Source of the DNA: Prochlorococcus sp. AG-347-E03 | Lineage (GTDB): Bacteria > Cyanobacteriota > Cyanobacteriia > PCC-6307 > Cyanobiaceae | Length of the DNA stretch: 64,000 bases | Reading direction: 5' to 3' | Assembly: GCA_003279115.1 (NCBI GenBank) | Contig: QCBG01000001.1 | Span: 62,001-126,000 of the forward strand | Shown: positions 19,956 to 30,490 of the stretch, in pieces | How positions within the stretch are numbered: the stretch's first letter is position 1 | How the letters are laid out: every line of letters starts with the position of its first letter | The notes under the pieces: generated by a model | Told to the model about the DNA's origin: nothing | The model's database searches: none | Seen by the model: only the letters and a program-made list of their open reading frames with translations | Translations under genes and position numbers: made by a program

Positions 19956-20794
19956 AAATTAACTACAGGCATCGGTCCTCGTCTTCCTTTTGAAATAGAG
20001 TCTTTTAAAAAATCACATAATTTTTTTGAAGAAAAATCTAACTTACCTTTTATTGCTATATCCAATGAATCATTCACTACATAATTTGATTTAAAAAGTA
20101 AATTCCAGGTACTTTGCAAAAGTTTTAAATCAAAATCCTTATTTTCTATCAAACCACTTCTTTTAATTCCAATCCTATTTAAACCTCTCAATTTCCCTGG
20201 ATGTCCTTCTGCTAAACAAAAAGGAGGTACGTCTCTATCTACTCTTGTCATTCCTCCGATCATAGCCAAATAACCAATATGTACAAATTGATGAATACCT
20301 AAACATCCACCAACAATAGCTTTATCTTCAATCCTTACATGGCCCGCTACTTGAACACTATTTGAAATAACTATCCTATTTCCAAGCTCACAATTATGAC
20401 CTATGTGAGTATAAGCCATTAATAAATTATTATTACCAATAATAGTTTTTTCTCCTTCATCAGTTGCCTTATTTATAGTTACGCATTCTCTAAAAGTATT
20501 ATTATCTCCAATAATTACTTCAGTAGGAGCACCTTTATATTTAAGATCTTGAGGCTCAAGACCTATAAAAACATTAGGGAAAATTCTATTATTAGTACCA
20601 ATTTTAGTTCTGCCAGAAATAACAGCATTCGGTCCTATTTCAGTTCCTTCACCGATAGTCACATCAGGGCCAACAATGGCTCCTTGAGAAATAATGACAT
20701 TATCATGTAAAACGGCACTAGGATCAACATAAGCATTTGGGTGAACTTTTGCACCACTAAAATTTGATTTGAATTCAGAAAAATTTTTCTCCAT
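19952..20794 (-). CDS. lpxA: UDP-N-acetylglucosamine acyltransferase
   Basis: A 280-residue left-handed beta-helix acyltransferase performing the first step of lipid A synthesis. Hexapeptide repeats run through about residues 18-190. The catalytic His is in LMAYTHIGHNCELGN. The family segment GHPGKLRGLNRIGIKRSG leads into the C-terminal helical domain. It lies 4 bp after fabZ and overlaps lpxB by 4 bp, so the genes are almost certainly co-transcribed. Confidence 0.95.
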   Translation of the reverse strand: MEKNFSEFKSNFSGAKVHPNAYVDPSAVLHDNVIISQGAIVGPDVTIGEGTEIGPNAVISGRTKIGTNNRIFPNVFIGLEPQDLKYKGAPTEVIIGDNNTFRECVTINKATDEGEKTIIGNNNLLMAYTHIGHNCELGNRIVISNSVQVAGHVRIEDKAIVGGCLGIHQFVHIGYLAMIGGMTRVDRDVPPFCLAEGHPGKLRGLNRIGIKRSGLIENKDFDLKLLQSTWNLLFKSNYVVNDSLDIAIKGKLDFSSKKLCDFLKDSISKGRRGPMPVVNL

Positions 20795-20798
20795 TTAT

Positions 20799-21257
20799 CT
20801 AATCAACTAATGAGAACATTAATTCTCCAGCACAAACCAACTTCCCATCAACATGTGCCTCACCTTTGACCTTGCCAAATCTTTGTCTTTTAATACTCAA
20901 CAATTCACAAGAAATTATTAATTGATCTCCAGGTATGACAGGTTTTCTGAATTTAACATTATTAATTCCTGCAAAAACGAAAAGACCTTTAGGAAGATTG
21001 GGCATTTGCGTTACTATTATTCCACCAACTTGAGCCATTGATTCAACAATAAGTACCCCAGGCATTAAGGGTCTTTCAGGAAAGTGTCCTTGAAATTGAG
21101 GCTCATTTATAGTTACATTTTTTACCGCAACAGCTCTCTCGCCTGGGATATTCTCTATGACCTTATCCACAAGAGCGAAAGGATATCTATGAGGTAATAA
21201 ACCTAGTATGTTCTCAGACGAGAGTTGATTATTTTCACTAGATAATTTCTTTTCCAA
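20799..21257 (-). CDS. fabZ: 3-hydroxyacyl-ACP dehydratase FabZ
   Basis: A 152-residue hot-dog-fold dehydratase. The active-site His lies in [14 protein letters not shown] or in [20 protein letters not shown], the latter also giving the catalytic Glu. It removes water from 3-hydroxyacyl-ACP in fatty acid elongation. Placement between lpxC and lpxA is a common bacterial arrangement, because FabZ and LpxA/LpxC compete for the same hydroxyacyl-ACP pool. The short N-terminal extension (first 12 residues) is polar. Confidence 0.95.
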   Translation of the reverse strand: MEKKLSSENNQLSSENILGLLPHRYPFALVDKVIENIPGERAVAVKNVTINEPQFQGHFPERPLMPGVLIVESMAQVGGIIVTQMPNLPKGLFVFAGINNVKFRKPVIPGDQLIISCELLSIKRQRFGKVKGEAHVDGKLVCAGELMFSLVD

Positions 21258-21274
21258 GACTTTTAAAGATAATG

Positions 21275-22111
21275 TTAATTTTTTAGCGATGAGGCCAATA
21301 AAGCATTTAAAGAATGTGATCCTTTATAAACTAAAATTTGTGCCTTAGGTAACCCTACCAAAGCCAAGTCCCCAATTAGGTCTAATATTTTATGTCTTAT
21401 TGGTTCATTATCAAATCTTAATGGTGGATTAACCCATTTATCACCATTACAAACTAGGGCATTTTCCAAACTTCCTCCTTTTATTAATCCAAGTTCACTT
21501 AACTCTTGAAATTGATCCTTAAAACCAAATGTTCTTGCTGGGGCAATCATTTCAACAAAACTTTTTGGATTCAAATCTATCTCAAAAGTTTGAATTCCAA
21601 TTGCCTTGTAGGGAAAGCTTATGGTGGATATAATTGTAGTCTTTTCGGAAGGGGTTGCTGCTATAAGAGAATCTTCCTTATTTAAAATTATTGATTTATT
21701 AATCCCTCGAAAAAAATTATCTGGTTTTGGGGCTTTTTTTATTCCAACTTCTTCAAACTCTTTGACCCACTGAATTGCCGATCCATCTAAAAGCGGTATC
21801 TCTTTCCCATCAACTTCAATATGAATATAACTTAACCCACACCCAGCCATTGAAGAAAGTAGATGTTCAATAGTATATAGATTTCTTCCACCTAATTTAA
21901 CCGCCGTACAAAGCATCGTACTTCCAATTAAATCTTGACTTAACTTAAAAATCTCTTTAGGTTTATCACTGAAAGAAACATAATATCCTTCTTTTTCATA
22001 GGAAGAAATTTTGACTCTTGTTTTTTCTCCACTATGAAGGCCAACACCTTCTCTGGAGATCACACCAGCTAAGGTATAGCAAGAATCATAATTAGTAGGC
22101 CAAGAAAACAC
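21275..22111 (-). CDS. lpxC: UDP-3-O-acyl-GlcNAc deacetylase
   Basis: A 278-residue zinc deacetylase, the committed step of lipid A synthesis. Zinc and catalytic motifs are visible: [15 protein letters not shown] (His), [19 protein letters not shown] (His, Asp) and a late GSHSLN His. The N-terminal [17 protein letters not shown] is typical. It is immediately adjacent to the end of the Omp85 gene (stop and start touch), and fabZ follows after 17 bp. Length is slightly short of the E. coli enzyme, as usual in cyanobacteria. Confidence 0.95.
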   Translation of the reverse strand: MFSWPTNYDSCYTLAGVISREGVGLHSGEKTRVKISSYEKEGYYVSFSDKPKEIFKLSQDLIGSTMLCTAVKLGGRNLYTIEHLLSSMAGCGLSYIHIEVDGKEIPLLDGSAIQWVKEFEEVGIKKAPKPDNFFRGINKSIILNKEDSLIAATPSEKTTIISTISFPYKAIGIQTFEIDLNPKSFVEMIAPARTFGFKDQFQELSELGLIKGGSLENALVCNGDKWVNPPLRFDNEPIRHKILDLIGDLALVGLPKAQILVYKGSHSLNALLASSLKN

Positions 22112-24250
22112 TTAAAACTTCCATCCAACTCCAAGTGTATATCTCCAATCTCCACTTAGGTCCTGACTAGCAACATCTAATCTTAATGGACCAATTGGCG
22201 TTTTAATTCCAACTCCCCCACCAAGTGAATATCCAGATCCTGATTTCTGTAATAATGTCCCAGGTTTTCCTGGAACATCCTTTTGAGTACCTAAATCACT
22301 TCCTGCATCAACGAATAAAGCTCCTGATAACATTCTCCAAATAGGAAATCTATGCTCTATTGTGCCCTCAACATAACTTTTACTTACACCCAGTTCACAA
22401 GCCCCCCAACCTCTTACAGATGATGTTCCTCCCAAACAAAATGCCTCATAAGGAGGCAATTCGCCAATGATTGTTCCAGCCTTTAACTGTAAAGCAATAG
22501 TTTGTGGGCAATCTTTACTAGCTGATTCACTTGACTTACATCCCTTGGTTAAATTTATCAATTTTGTTGGTATGAAGTATGAATAAGAGGCTCTCATTCT
22601 ATTGAAAGTTGGAGAGCTTTCCCCCACTGAAACAAACTGTTCAGTGCCAAGTTTTAATTTATCTCCTGAAGTTGGGTTTGTGGAATTATTCAAATTATTT
22701 CTAGATGTATTTGCGACAAAACTTACCAATGTATTTTCTTCAGGACAGGATCCATCATTGGGAGTAAACCCAATACAGATAATATCTGTGACATTTCCTC
22801 TTACTGTTGTTGGCGTCCTATCAGCATAAGGTCTTTTGTTACCACCACCATCAATCATCTTTACTTCTTTAAAATTCATCCCTGCAAGCACTCTCCATTT
22901 AGAGGACTTAAATGGATCTCCACCATTAAGAGGCCTTGAGAAAGAAAATCCACCCCCTGTTTTTTCTAAAACTACTGATGAAAAAGTATCAGTATCAGAT
23001 GGTGTTTGATCATTTACAGAGTAAAACTTTCCATTTTCTGCACTTTTAAATTCTTTTGGATAATTTCTACCTAAAAAAACATTTGTTCTAAAAGCAGTTC
23101 TATGTTTATCTCCTTTAATCCATGGATCAGTTACAGAAAAATTATAGGTAGTTGAATATTCTCCAAAATTTAAGTTGATACTGGTAGACCATGCTCTACC
23201 AAGTGCATTCGTTTCTTGTAAACCAAGTGTGGCAAATATACCTGAACTAGTGCTATATCCAAGGCCACCAGTTAATGATCCTGTTCTTTGCTCACTTAAG
23301 TCTAGAAAAATTATTACATGATCTGGATTAGAAGTATCAGGACCTAGAGAAACCTTGACATCATCAAAAAGCGATGTTGCATAAAGTCTTTTGATATCTG
23401 CTTCTAGAATTTTCCTATTAAATATGGAACCTGGTTGCGTTTTTAGTTCTCTTTTTATGACCCAGTCTTTTGTTTTCCCTTTCCTAAGTTTTCCATCAAC
23501 CATGATTTCGCCATCAGATCCTTGGAATCTCAATTTTATTTCAGATACTATGCCTTCAGAAACATTTAGTGTAATTATCCCATCATCAGAGATTCTATCT
23601 GGGCTTTTTATTCTTACTAAAGAATAGCCCTCATCTTCATATCGTTTTTTTATTATTTCTATCTTATTTTGAAATTCATTTATGTTTAGTGTAGTCCCAT
23701 AAAAATTTTTAAAAACATCATCTACATACGCATTAGAAACTACTGAGCTAGTTGGATTAAGTTCAACTTTCTTTAAAATTGGATTAGGCACAACATTTAC
23801 AATTAGCCGAACTCCTAATGGACCATCTTGAGGTTTTATTTTAACTCCTGAAAACCAACCACTCGCATATATTGAATTTAAGTCTTTATTCAAAACTCGA
23901 TTATCAATAATACTTCCGGGCTTTATACTCATAGCATCGTATGCTCTCAATTCAAGATCTTTCCCCTCAGGATGATTTTCCCAACCTTCAATAATTATTT
24001 CTGAGATAAGAACACTTTCTTGATTGGCATCTTTTTTATTTTCTGCAATAAAAAAATTTTTATCTTCTTTAATATCAAAGCTTTGGAAAAAAGGATTTTG
24101 AATGTTGTTAATTTCTAAATTTGTTATGGATTGATCAACTTCATTTGGCATATACTTTGCTGCAAGTTCTGAATTATTTGATATCAAAATCAGAGGAGAA
24201 CAAGCAAAATTTGTGAGAACCCTTCTAAATTTTAAAAAATGTTTTTGCAT
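22112..24250 (-). CDS. bamA: BamA/Omp85-type outer-membrane assembly protein
   Basis: A 712-residue Omp85 family protein. POTRA repeats occupy about residues 75-320, recognisable from LISEIIIEGWENHPEGKDL and later GSIFNRKILEADIKRLYAT. The C-terminal 16-strand barrel contains SLTGGLGYSTSSGIFATLG and the VRGW element in SSVRGWGACELG, and ends in Phe (YTLGVGWKF), the outer-membrane targeting signal. Cyanobacterial Omp85 is the relative of plastid Toc75 and usually has three POTRAs. An N-terminal segment may act as a signal peptide. It leads the envelope cluster with lpxC, fabZ, lpxA and lpxB. Confidence 0.92.
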   Translation of the reverse strand: MQKHFLKFRRVLTNFACSPLILISNNSELAAKYMPNEVDQSITNLEINNIQNPFFQSFDIKEDKNFFIAENKKDANQESVLISEIIIEGWENHPEGKDLELRAYDAMSIKPGSIIDNRVLNKDLNSIYASGWFSGVKIKPQDGPLGVRLIVNVVPNPILKKVELNPTSSVVSNAYVDDVFKNFYGTTLNINEFQNKIEIIKKRYEDEGYSLVRIKSPDRISDDGIITLNVSEGIVSEIKLRFQGSDGEIMVDGKLRKGKTKDWVIKRELKTQPGSIFNRKILEADIKRLYATSLFDDVKVSLGPDTSNPDHVIIFLDLSEQRTGSLTGGLGYSTSSGIFATLGLQETNALGRAWSTSINLNFGEYSTTYNFSVTDPWIKGDKHRTAFRTNVFLGRNYPKEFKSAENGKFYSVNDQTPSDTDTFSSVVLEKTGGGFSFSRPLNGGDPFKSSKWRVLAGMNFKEVKMIDGGGNKRPYADRTPTTVRGNVTDIICIGFTPNDGSCPEENTLVSFVANTSRNNLNNSTNPTSGDKLKLGTEQFVSVGESSPTFNRMRASYSYFIPTKLINLTKGCKSSESASKDCPQTIALQLKAGTIIGELPPYEAFCLGGTSSVRGWGACELGVSKSYVEGTIEHRFPIWRMLSGALFVDAGSDLGTQKDVPGKPGTLLQKSGSGYSLGGGVGIKTPIGPLRLDVASQDLSGDWRYTLGVGWKF

Positions 24251-24295
24251 AATATTTTTGATTATGGGATTTGAAGCATTAATTTTTGATTTGAG

Positions 24296-25024
24296 TTAAA
24301 TGGAATTGTTTATTCTCCGGTTTATTTCACTATAAGCTTCGATTAGACCACCTAAATCATTTCTAAAAATGTCTTTATCTAGACTTACTATTGTATCATT
24401 TTTCTGATTAAGATCCCACAATCTACAATTGTCAGGACTTATTTCATCACCAAGAAGAATTTCATTCTTGGAATCATATCCGAACTCCAATTTGAAATCA
24501 ACAAGTTTCAGTTGAATATTTTTAAAAAAACTTTTCAAGATTAAATTTATTTTTAAAGTTAAATTTATTATTAAATCCAAATCTTTAGAGCTTAGTATAT
24601 TCATTAATTCAATCCTGTCTTTTGTAATTAGCGGATCATTTAGTTCATCATTTTTAAGATAAATATCAATTAATGGTTTTTTTAGGATAGTACCTGGCGT
24701 AATAGTAGTTTGTTTACATAAAGATCCGTATGCAATATTTCTAAGAACAATTTCTAAGGGAATTATATCTATCCTTTGTGCAATGATTGTACGTTCATTT
24801 TTAAGTTCAAGAAAATGAGTTGGAATATTATTCTTTTCAAGAAGTTTAAAAATACTTGAACTTATAAGACAATTAAGTTTGCCCTTCCCTTCAAATTTGG
24901 CTTTTTTCAACGCATTAAAAGCTGTAGCATCATCTTTAAATTCAATGAATACTTTATCTAAATCATCATGTGAAAATACTTTTTTTGCTTTACCTTCATA
25001 AATTAATTCATACTTATTATTCAT
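24296..25024 (-). CDS. purC: Phosphoribosylaminoimidazole-succinocarboxamide synthase
   Basis: A 242-residue SAICAR synthetase acting in purine synthesis. Characteristic segments are YEGKAKKVF at the start, PLEIVLRNIAYGSLCK in the middle, and LVDFKLEFGYD with GDEISPDNCRLWD in the C-terminal half (ATP and Mg binding). It is divergent from purD across a 135-bp AT-rich gap, so the two purine genes could share a regulatory region. Confidence 0.96.
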   Translation of the reverse strand: MNNKYELIYEGKAKKVFSHDDLDKVFIEFKDDATAFNALKKAKFEGKGKLNCLISSSIFKLLEKNNIPTHFLELKNERTIIAQRIDIIPLEIVLRNIAYGSLCKQTTITPGTILKKPLIDIYLKNDELNDPLITKDRIELMNILSSKDLDLIINLTLKINLILKSFFKNIQLKLVDFKLEFGYDSKNEILLGDEISPDNCRLWDLNQKNDTIVSLDKDIFRNDLGGLIEAYSEINRRINNSI

Positions 25025-25159
25025 TAAATTTAGGACCTCATTTGATTACTAAAAGATAGAATTGTAATTAACATATTTAATAGAGATCAACTTTTTGAAT
25101 AGTTTTTTTTATTTTAACTGATTATTCATCGAAACCTCATAACCTTCAAAAACAAATTT

Positions 25160-26491
25160 ATGAGTATTAATTCAACAAGTTCCAAAGATAACATTAAATT
25201 AGAAAATATTTTGATAATTGGCAATGGCGGAAGAGAAAATTCTTTGGCTTGGGCTATTCAAAAAAACGAATTAGTCAAAAAAGTTTATTTAGTCCCTGGC
25301 AACGCAGGCTCAGAAAGGATAAATAAATGTGAAAGGATAATAATCGACATAAATAATAAAAATGAATTAGTCGAAAAGCTTGATTTTTTTAAAATAAATT
25401 TTATTGTAATAGGACCGGAAGTACCTTTAGCAAATGGATTAGCCGATTTTCTTCGCAAAAAAGACTATAAGGTATTTGGCCCTGGTAAAGATGGAGCAAG
25501 ATTGGAATATAGCAAATCTTGGGCAAAGGAATTTATGCAAGATGCAAATATTCCCACTGCAAAATTTTGGAAAGTCAATTCTCTAGAAGAAGCCACAAAA
25601 ATTATCCATTCATCATCTCTACCACTTGTAGTCAAAGCAGATGGTCTAGCTTCAGGAAAAGGTGTTTTTATTCCCGATTCAAAAGATGAATCTCTTAGAG
25701 CAGCAGAATCAATCTTTAATGGTAAATTTGGGAATTCTGGGCATGTTGTAGTTCTTGAAGAAAAAATTCAGGGTCCAGAAGTTTCTATTTTTGCTCTTTG
25801 TGATGGGAAGAGATATATACTACTTCCAACTGCACAAGATCACAAACGCCTCTATGAGGAAGATAAAGGTCCAAACACAGGCGGGATGGGAGCTTATTCG
25901 CCTGCTCCATTATTAACAAAAGACTATCTTGAAAGAATAATCAAAGAGATAATTGAACCGACAATAGATGAATTAAATAAAAAAAATATTGACTATAAAG
26001 GCGTAATCTATTTTGGATTAATGATCACAAACTCTGGACCAAAAGTTATAGAATATAATTGTAGATTTGGTGATCCAGAATGCCAAACAATAATGCCCTT
26101 GATGGACCAAAATTTTGTATTTCTTTTAGAAAAGTGTTCAATGGGAAATTTAACTGGTGATGAAAAAATTGATACTCCTGATAAAGTTAGTGGCTGTGTA
26201 ATAGCGACTTCAAAAGGTTATCCTCATGAATATAAAACTGGATTTCCAATAAGAATAGGCAAAGTTGACTCAAGTGATTGTCAAATTTTTGATTCAGGTA
26301 CTTGTCTCAATAAAAATGGCGAATTATTAACAGATGGAGGAAGGGTTTTAAGTATTGTCTGTCAAGATAAAAATTTTGATATGGTTTTTGAAAAAGCATA
26401 TAAAAATCTTAAAGAAATAAACTTTGACGGAATTTACTTTAGAAATGATATTGGTCATCAAGTGAGAAAAAAATTTCCCGCGGAGAACTAG
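25160..26491 (+). CDS. purD: Phosphoribosylamine-glycine ligase
   Basis: A 443-residue ATP-grasp enzyme (GAR synthetase). The N-terminal domain begins ILIIGNGGRENSLAWAIQ after a polar extension of about 15 residues. The ATP-grasp part includes VVKADGLASGKGVF, GPEVSIFALCDG, and GPNTGGMGAYSPAP. EYNCRFGDPECQ provides metal ligands. It diverges from purC and is followed after 3 bp by the histidine kinase gene, which is therefore probably co-transcribed with it. Confidence 0.96.
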   Translation: MSINSTSSKDNIKLENILIIGNGGRENSLAWAIQKNELVKKVYLVPGNAGSERINKCERIIIDINNKNELVEKLDFFKINFIVIGPEVPLANGLADFLRKKDYKVFGPGKDGARLEYSKSWAKEFMQDANIPTAKFWKVNSLEEATKIIHSSSLPLVVKADGLASGKGVFIPDSKDESLRAAESIFNGKFGNSGHVVVLEEKIQGPEVSIFALCDGKRYILLPTAQDHKRLYEEDKGPNTGGMGAYSPAPLLTKDYLERIIKEIIEPTIDELNKKNIDYKGVIYFGLMITNSGPKVIEYNCRFGDPECQTIMPLMDQNFVFLLEKCSMGNLTGDEKIDTPDKVSGCVIATSKGYPHEYKTGFPIRIGKVDSSDCQIFDSGTCLNKNGELLTDGGRVLSIVCQDKNFDMVFEKAYKNLKEINFDGIYFRNDIGHQVRKKFPAEN

Positions 26492-26494
26492 CTC

Positions 26495-28576
26495 ATGGTA
26501 AATACAAATAATCAGAAAACGAATAATCAGAAAATTAGAGAATATGATATCTCTGAAAATGAAGATTTCAATAATAAATTTTGGACAAATAAACTTATTG
26601 ATTGGTGGAGTAGGTTTAGTTTAAGAACAAAATTGTTAGCAATAGCAACCCTTGTTGTAAGTCTGCTAATGACAGGGATAACATTTTTTGCACTTAATAG
26701 TATTCAACGAGATGCAGGAATGAATGATACAAGATATGCGCGTGATCTTGGATTATTGTTATCTGGTAATGTCACAGAATTAGTGGCTAATAATCAAAAA
26801 AAAGAAATCTCAAATGTAGCTGAAAAGTTTTGGAGATCAAGCCGAAATCTACGTTACATATTTTTTACTGACGCTGAAGATATAGTCCAACTTGGGATAC
26901 CAATTAGTGCCACGCCAACAAGTTCAGATAGTCAATTCCAGCTCACTAGAAGATTAAAACTCCCATCGGAATTAAAGAAAAGACCACAATTTCCCTTAGT
27001 GAGGCAGCACACAACACCTCAGGGTCAAGTAACAGATGTATTTGTCCCAATGCTATGGAAAGGGAAATATCTTGGAACTTTAGCTTTAGGAGTAACACCT
27101 AATAAAAAAGCATTGGCCAGTGCCGCACTAACTAGAGAGGTCACAATTGCAGTTTTTATCTCTATTTGGGTTTTAGTAATACTTGGAGCTGTGTTCAATG
27201 CACTAACAATTACTAGACCTGTGAGAGAGTTAGTAAGAGGTGTTAGGGAAATTTCAAAAGGAAACTTTAAATCAAGAATTTCTTTGCCTATGACAGGAGA
27301 TTTAGGAGAACTTTTAAATGGATTTAACAGAATGGCCACTCAGTTGGAAAATTATGACGAGGCAAACATTGAAGAACTTAAAGCCGCTCAAATAAAGCAG
27401 CAATCCCTAATAGCTACCATGGCTGATGGTGCAATATTATTGGATTCTGAAGGGAAGATTGTACTTACCAACCCAACAGCTAAAAGATTGTTCCGTTGGG
27501 AGGGAAGGTTCTTAGAAGGAAAATATTTTTTAAATGAGATCCCCGAAATTTTATCTAATGATTTACATACAAATATAGAATCGATCTTAAACAGAGAAAA
27601 AGAAAAGGATGATTTAAGGTTTAGCTTAGGTGAACCGGCAAGAACTTTAAGAATTGTTTTGCAATCAGTCTTAGACACAAACAAAGTTGAACTTAAAGGT
27701 ATCGCGGTCACAATTCAGGATCTAACGAGAGAGGTAGAACTAAATGCAGCACAAAACAGATTTATTAGTAATGTTTCACATGAGTTAAGGACACCGCTAT
27801 TTAACATAAAAAGTTATGTGGAAACCCTTCATGATTTAAAAGATCAGCTTTCAAATGAAGAACAACTTGAATTTCTGGGTATTGCGAATTCAGAAACTGA
27901 TAGGTTAACAAGACTCGTGAATGATGTATTAGATTTATCAAGATTAGAGTCAGGTAAAATAATTCAACTAGAGGAAATTGATATTAAACCTGCAATAGAA
28001 CAGACCCTCAGAAATTACAGACTTAACGCTATAGAAAAAAATGTTTCATTAGCTCATGATATAGAAGAAACTATTCCTCCAATTCTTGGAAATTTTGATT
28101 TACTTCTACAAGTTTTTGATAATTTGCTAGGTAATGGTTTAAAGTTTAGCCCAAAAAATAGCAACTTAATTATAAGAGCTTATACTTGGCCAGATTCCTG
28201 TCCTGCTTTTCCTCCAAATAATAACAATGATGGAGCACCTCAATGCGAGTTAATTTCACCATTACCAAAAGTAAGAATTGAGATTACTGATACAGGTTCT
28301 GGGATATCTCAAGCGGATCAAGAGAAAATTTTTGACCGTTTTTATAGAGTAGAGAATGCCGTTCATACTGAGCAAGGAACAGGTTTAGGGTTGTCAATAG
28401 TTAGAGGAATTATAGAAAAACATGGCGGAGAAATTAGAATGGCTAGTGAATTAGGAGTTGGAACAACCTTCTGGTTTGATTTGGCGTTGGCGCAATCAGA
28501 TAAAGACGAATTATTAACTCAAACTATTAATAATTCAGATAATTTCCCCAGCTCTGAAATCAGTAAAATCGCCTAA
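26495..28576 (+). CDS. nblS: Sensor histidine kinase NblS (Hik33/DspA type)
   Basis: A 693-residue membrane sensor. Two transmembrane helices near residues 46-66 and 215-240 flank an extracytoplasmic sensor loop. HAMP, PAS (about 305-405) and the HisKA domain follow, with the phospho-acceptor His429 in NVSHELRTPLFNIK. The HATPase part shows NLLGNGLKFSP, DTGSGISQADQ and GTGLGLSIVRG. In cyanobacteria NblS controls high-light, nutrient and hli gene responses through RpaB-type regulators. Assignment to NblS rests on domain order, length and the purD neighbour seen in marine strains. It overlaps the convergent kaiC by 4 bp. Confidence 0.88.
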   Translation: MVNTNNQKTNNQKIREYDISENEDFNNKFWTNKLIDWWSRFSLRTKLLAIATLVVSLLMTGITFFALNSIQRDAGMNDTRYARDLGLLLSGNVTELVANNQKKEISNVAEKFWRSSRNLRYIFFTDAEDIVQLGIPISATPTSSDSQFQLTRRLKLPSELKKRPQFPLVRQHTTPQGQVTDVFVPMLWKGKYLGTLALGVTPNKKALASAALTREVTIAVFISIWVLVILGAVFNALTITRPVRELVRGVREISKGNFKSRISLPMTGDLGELLNGFNRMATQLENYDEANIEELKAAQIKQQSLIATMADGAILLDSEGKIVLTNPTAKRLFRWEGRFLEGKYFLNEIPEILSNDLHTNIESILNREKEKDDLRFSLGEPARTLRIVLQSVLDTNKVELKGIAVTIQDLTREVELNAAQNRFISNVSHELRTPLFNIKSYVETLHDLKDQLSNEEQLEFLGIANSETDRLTRLVNDVLDLSRLESGKIIQLEEIDIKPAIEQTLRNYRLNAIEKNVSLAHDIEETIPPILGNFDLLLQVFDNLLGNGLKFSPKNSNLIIRAYTWPDSCPAFPPNNNNDGAPQCELISPLPKVRIEITDTGSGISQADQEKIFDRFYRVENAVHTEQGTGLGLSIVRGIIEKHGGEIRMASELGVGTTFWFDLALAQSDKDELLTQTINNSDNFPSSEISKIA

Positions 28577-30102
28577 TTATTATCTAATCCTTTAAAAATA
28601 TTCTGAACATTCTGATCAGGAACAACTCTATGAGGAGCACCACTAAATATCTGTTCGAAATTAGAAAAAGAATCTTTTATTTCCGGGCCTTTATTAGTGA
28701 TTATAAATTCTCTTATTCGCTTATCATGCCATGATCCTCTCATTTTAAAAACATTTAATGCTCTAGCCATCTCTCCTTTTATTTCAACATATTGAAGCAA
28801 CAATATTGTGTCTGTAATTGTAGAGATGTGAGAATCAGTAATAGAGTGACTTCCCATAAATTCTTCTGCGGTATTTGTGAAAAAACCTGCTATCTCTTCT
28901 TGTTTTGTATAACCAGTAACTGCAATTACAAACTGTCTAAATGCATTTAAACTTACACCTCGAGCTAATGCTGAGAGAGAATCAATTGCCATTCTTTTTG
29001 GTTTAAATTGATTAATTTGCGTTTTGATGATTTGCAGATGATCTTCCAAACCAGTTGATTCAGGATAGGCACAAATAATTTTTAATAAGCCATCACTTTC
29101 CATCTTTTCAAAGTCTATTCCCCAACTAGTGGCATTTCTAAGTAATTGAGCCCTAGATTCCTCATATGCAAAAAGTATTGCTCTTTCATTGTTGTTATAA
29201 GCATCTTCTACAAATTTCGATACAAGCATAGTCTTACCTGTGCCAGTAGCTCCTGTAGCGAGGATAATAGAATCTTGAAAATATCCTCCTCCACACATAT
29301 CATCGAGATCTTTTACTCCAGAACTAATCCTAATATTTGAGGACCGCTGTGTTAATCTCATTGCTCCAAGAGCGAATACACTTATACCATCTGCTCCCAT
29401 AGTGAACGGGTATTCCCCTTTCATATGTACAGTTCCTCTTAACTTCAAAACCTCTAGAGTTCTTCTTCTCTTTTCTGACTCTAGAACATTTCTTAATAAG
29501 ACAACATTATCAGAAACAAATTCTTCTACTCCATATCTTGCAATGGGTCCGTAATCATCAACCCTTTCTGTAGTCATAACCGTTGTAACTCCAATTTCTT
29601 TTAATCTCGCTATTAGCCTAAATATTTCTCTTCTAACAACATAAATAGCGTCATATTGTTGGAAAACTGCAGTTATAGAATCTATTGCAACTCTTTTAGC
29701 TTTATATTTTCTTATTGCGTAACTTATTCTCTCAATAAGGCCAGACAAGTCAAAATTACCTGCCACATCTTGTCCGTCTGGATCAGGAGAGGCATCCAAT
29801 ATAAATAATTTATTTTGATCAATTAATTCTTGTAAATCCCATCCGAAGCTAGCAGCGTTTCTTATTATGTCTAAAGGGGATTCTTCAAAGGTAACGAAAA
29901 TACCTGGCTCATCAAAATTACAAATCCCATGATGTAAGTATTGGAGCGAGAAAACAGTTTTACCAGTTCCTGATGTACCGCTAACAAGAGTACTTCGAGA
30001 TACAGGCAAACCACCTCTACAGACGTCATCAAAACCTTCTATACCGGTAGGTAATTTTTGTACTTGCATCTTATTTGATTTACCCAATTTCTTATCTTTC
30101 AT
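28573..30102 (-). CDS. kaiC: Circadian clock protein KaiC
   Basis: A 509-residue double-RecA ATPase, the core clock component. The CI P-loop is GTSGTGKT and the CII P-loop is GATGTGKT. The CII phosphorylation pair is retained as Ser427/Thr428 in ITDSHISTITDT, equivalent to S431/T432 in Synechococcus elongatus. The C-terminal A-loop region is shorter and more divergent than in KaiA-containing strains, which is consistent with the absence of kaiA here. It lies 70 bp after kaiB on the same strand. An internal Met at residue 12 is an alternative start. Confidence 0.97.
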   Translation of the reverse strand: MKDKKLGKSNKMQVQKLPTGIEGFDDVCRGGLPVSRSTLVSGTSGTGKTVFSLQYLHHGICNFDEPGIFVTFEESPLDIIRNAASFGWDLQELIDQNKLFILDASPDPDGQDVAGNFDLSGLIERISYAIRKYKAKRVAIDSITAVFQQYDAIYVVRREIFRLIARLKEIGVTTVMTTERVDDYGPIARYGVEEFVSDNVVLLRNVLESEKRRRTLEVLKLRGTVHMKGEYPFTMGADGISVFALGAMRLTQRSSNIRISSGVKDLDDMCGGGYFQDSIILATGATGTGKTMLVSKFVEDAYNNNERAILFAYEESRAQLLRNATSWGIDFEKMESDGLLKIICAYPESTGLEDHLQIIKTQINQFKPKRMAIDSLSALARGVSLNAFRQFVIAVTGYTKQEEIAGFFTNTAEEFMGSHSITDSHISTITDTILLLQYVEIKGEMARALNVFKMRGSWHDKRIREFIITNKGPEIKDSFSNFEQIFSGAPHRVVPDQNVQNIFKGLDNN

Positions 30103-30172
30103 AATTCTGTTAAAAAGAAAATTAAATAAAAATAAACTTTAAATTTACTTTAATTATAAGATTTTCTATATG

Positions 30173-30490
30173 TTATTTATCTCCACTATATTCAGTTTCA
30201 GTTAATTCATCAAAAAGTAAATCTAAACCAATTAAAACTTTTTCTCTATCTGATAGGTCGCCAATTATTCTTCTAACTGGTGGAGGTAAGATTTTAGCCA
30301 AGGTTGGAGTAGCTAAAATCTTATCTTCCTCTGCAAGCTGTGGTTGCTTAAGTACATCGATAACCTTCAAAGCATAAACTCCTTTAAATTCATTCTCTAA
30401 AATTTCTCTTAAAGTATTTAAAGCTCGCATCGAATTAGGAGTATTTCCAGCAACATAGAGTTTTAAAATATATGTTTTTCTTGCTGCCAT
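30173..30490 (-). CDS. kaiB: Circadian clock protein KaiB
   Basis: A 105-residue thioredoxin-like protein that binds phosphorylated KaiC. Family segments are [38 protein letters not shown] and the acidic end. I chose the ATG at 30490 (MAARKTY), because the longer form from 30505 adds five atypical residues. The upstream gene is the divergent rplU rather than kaiA. The 144 bp between the kaiB start and rplU show no recognisable kaiA coding remnant. Confidence 0.96.
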   Translation of the reverse strand: MAARKTYILKLYVAGNTPNSMRALNTLREILENEFKGVYALKVIDVLKQPQLAEEDKILATPTLAKILPPPVRRIIGDLSDREKVLIGLDLLFDELTETEYSGDK

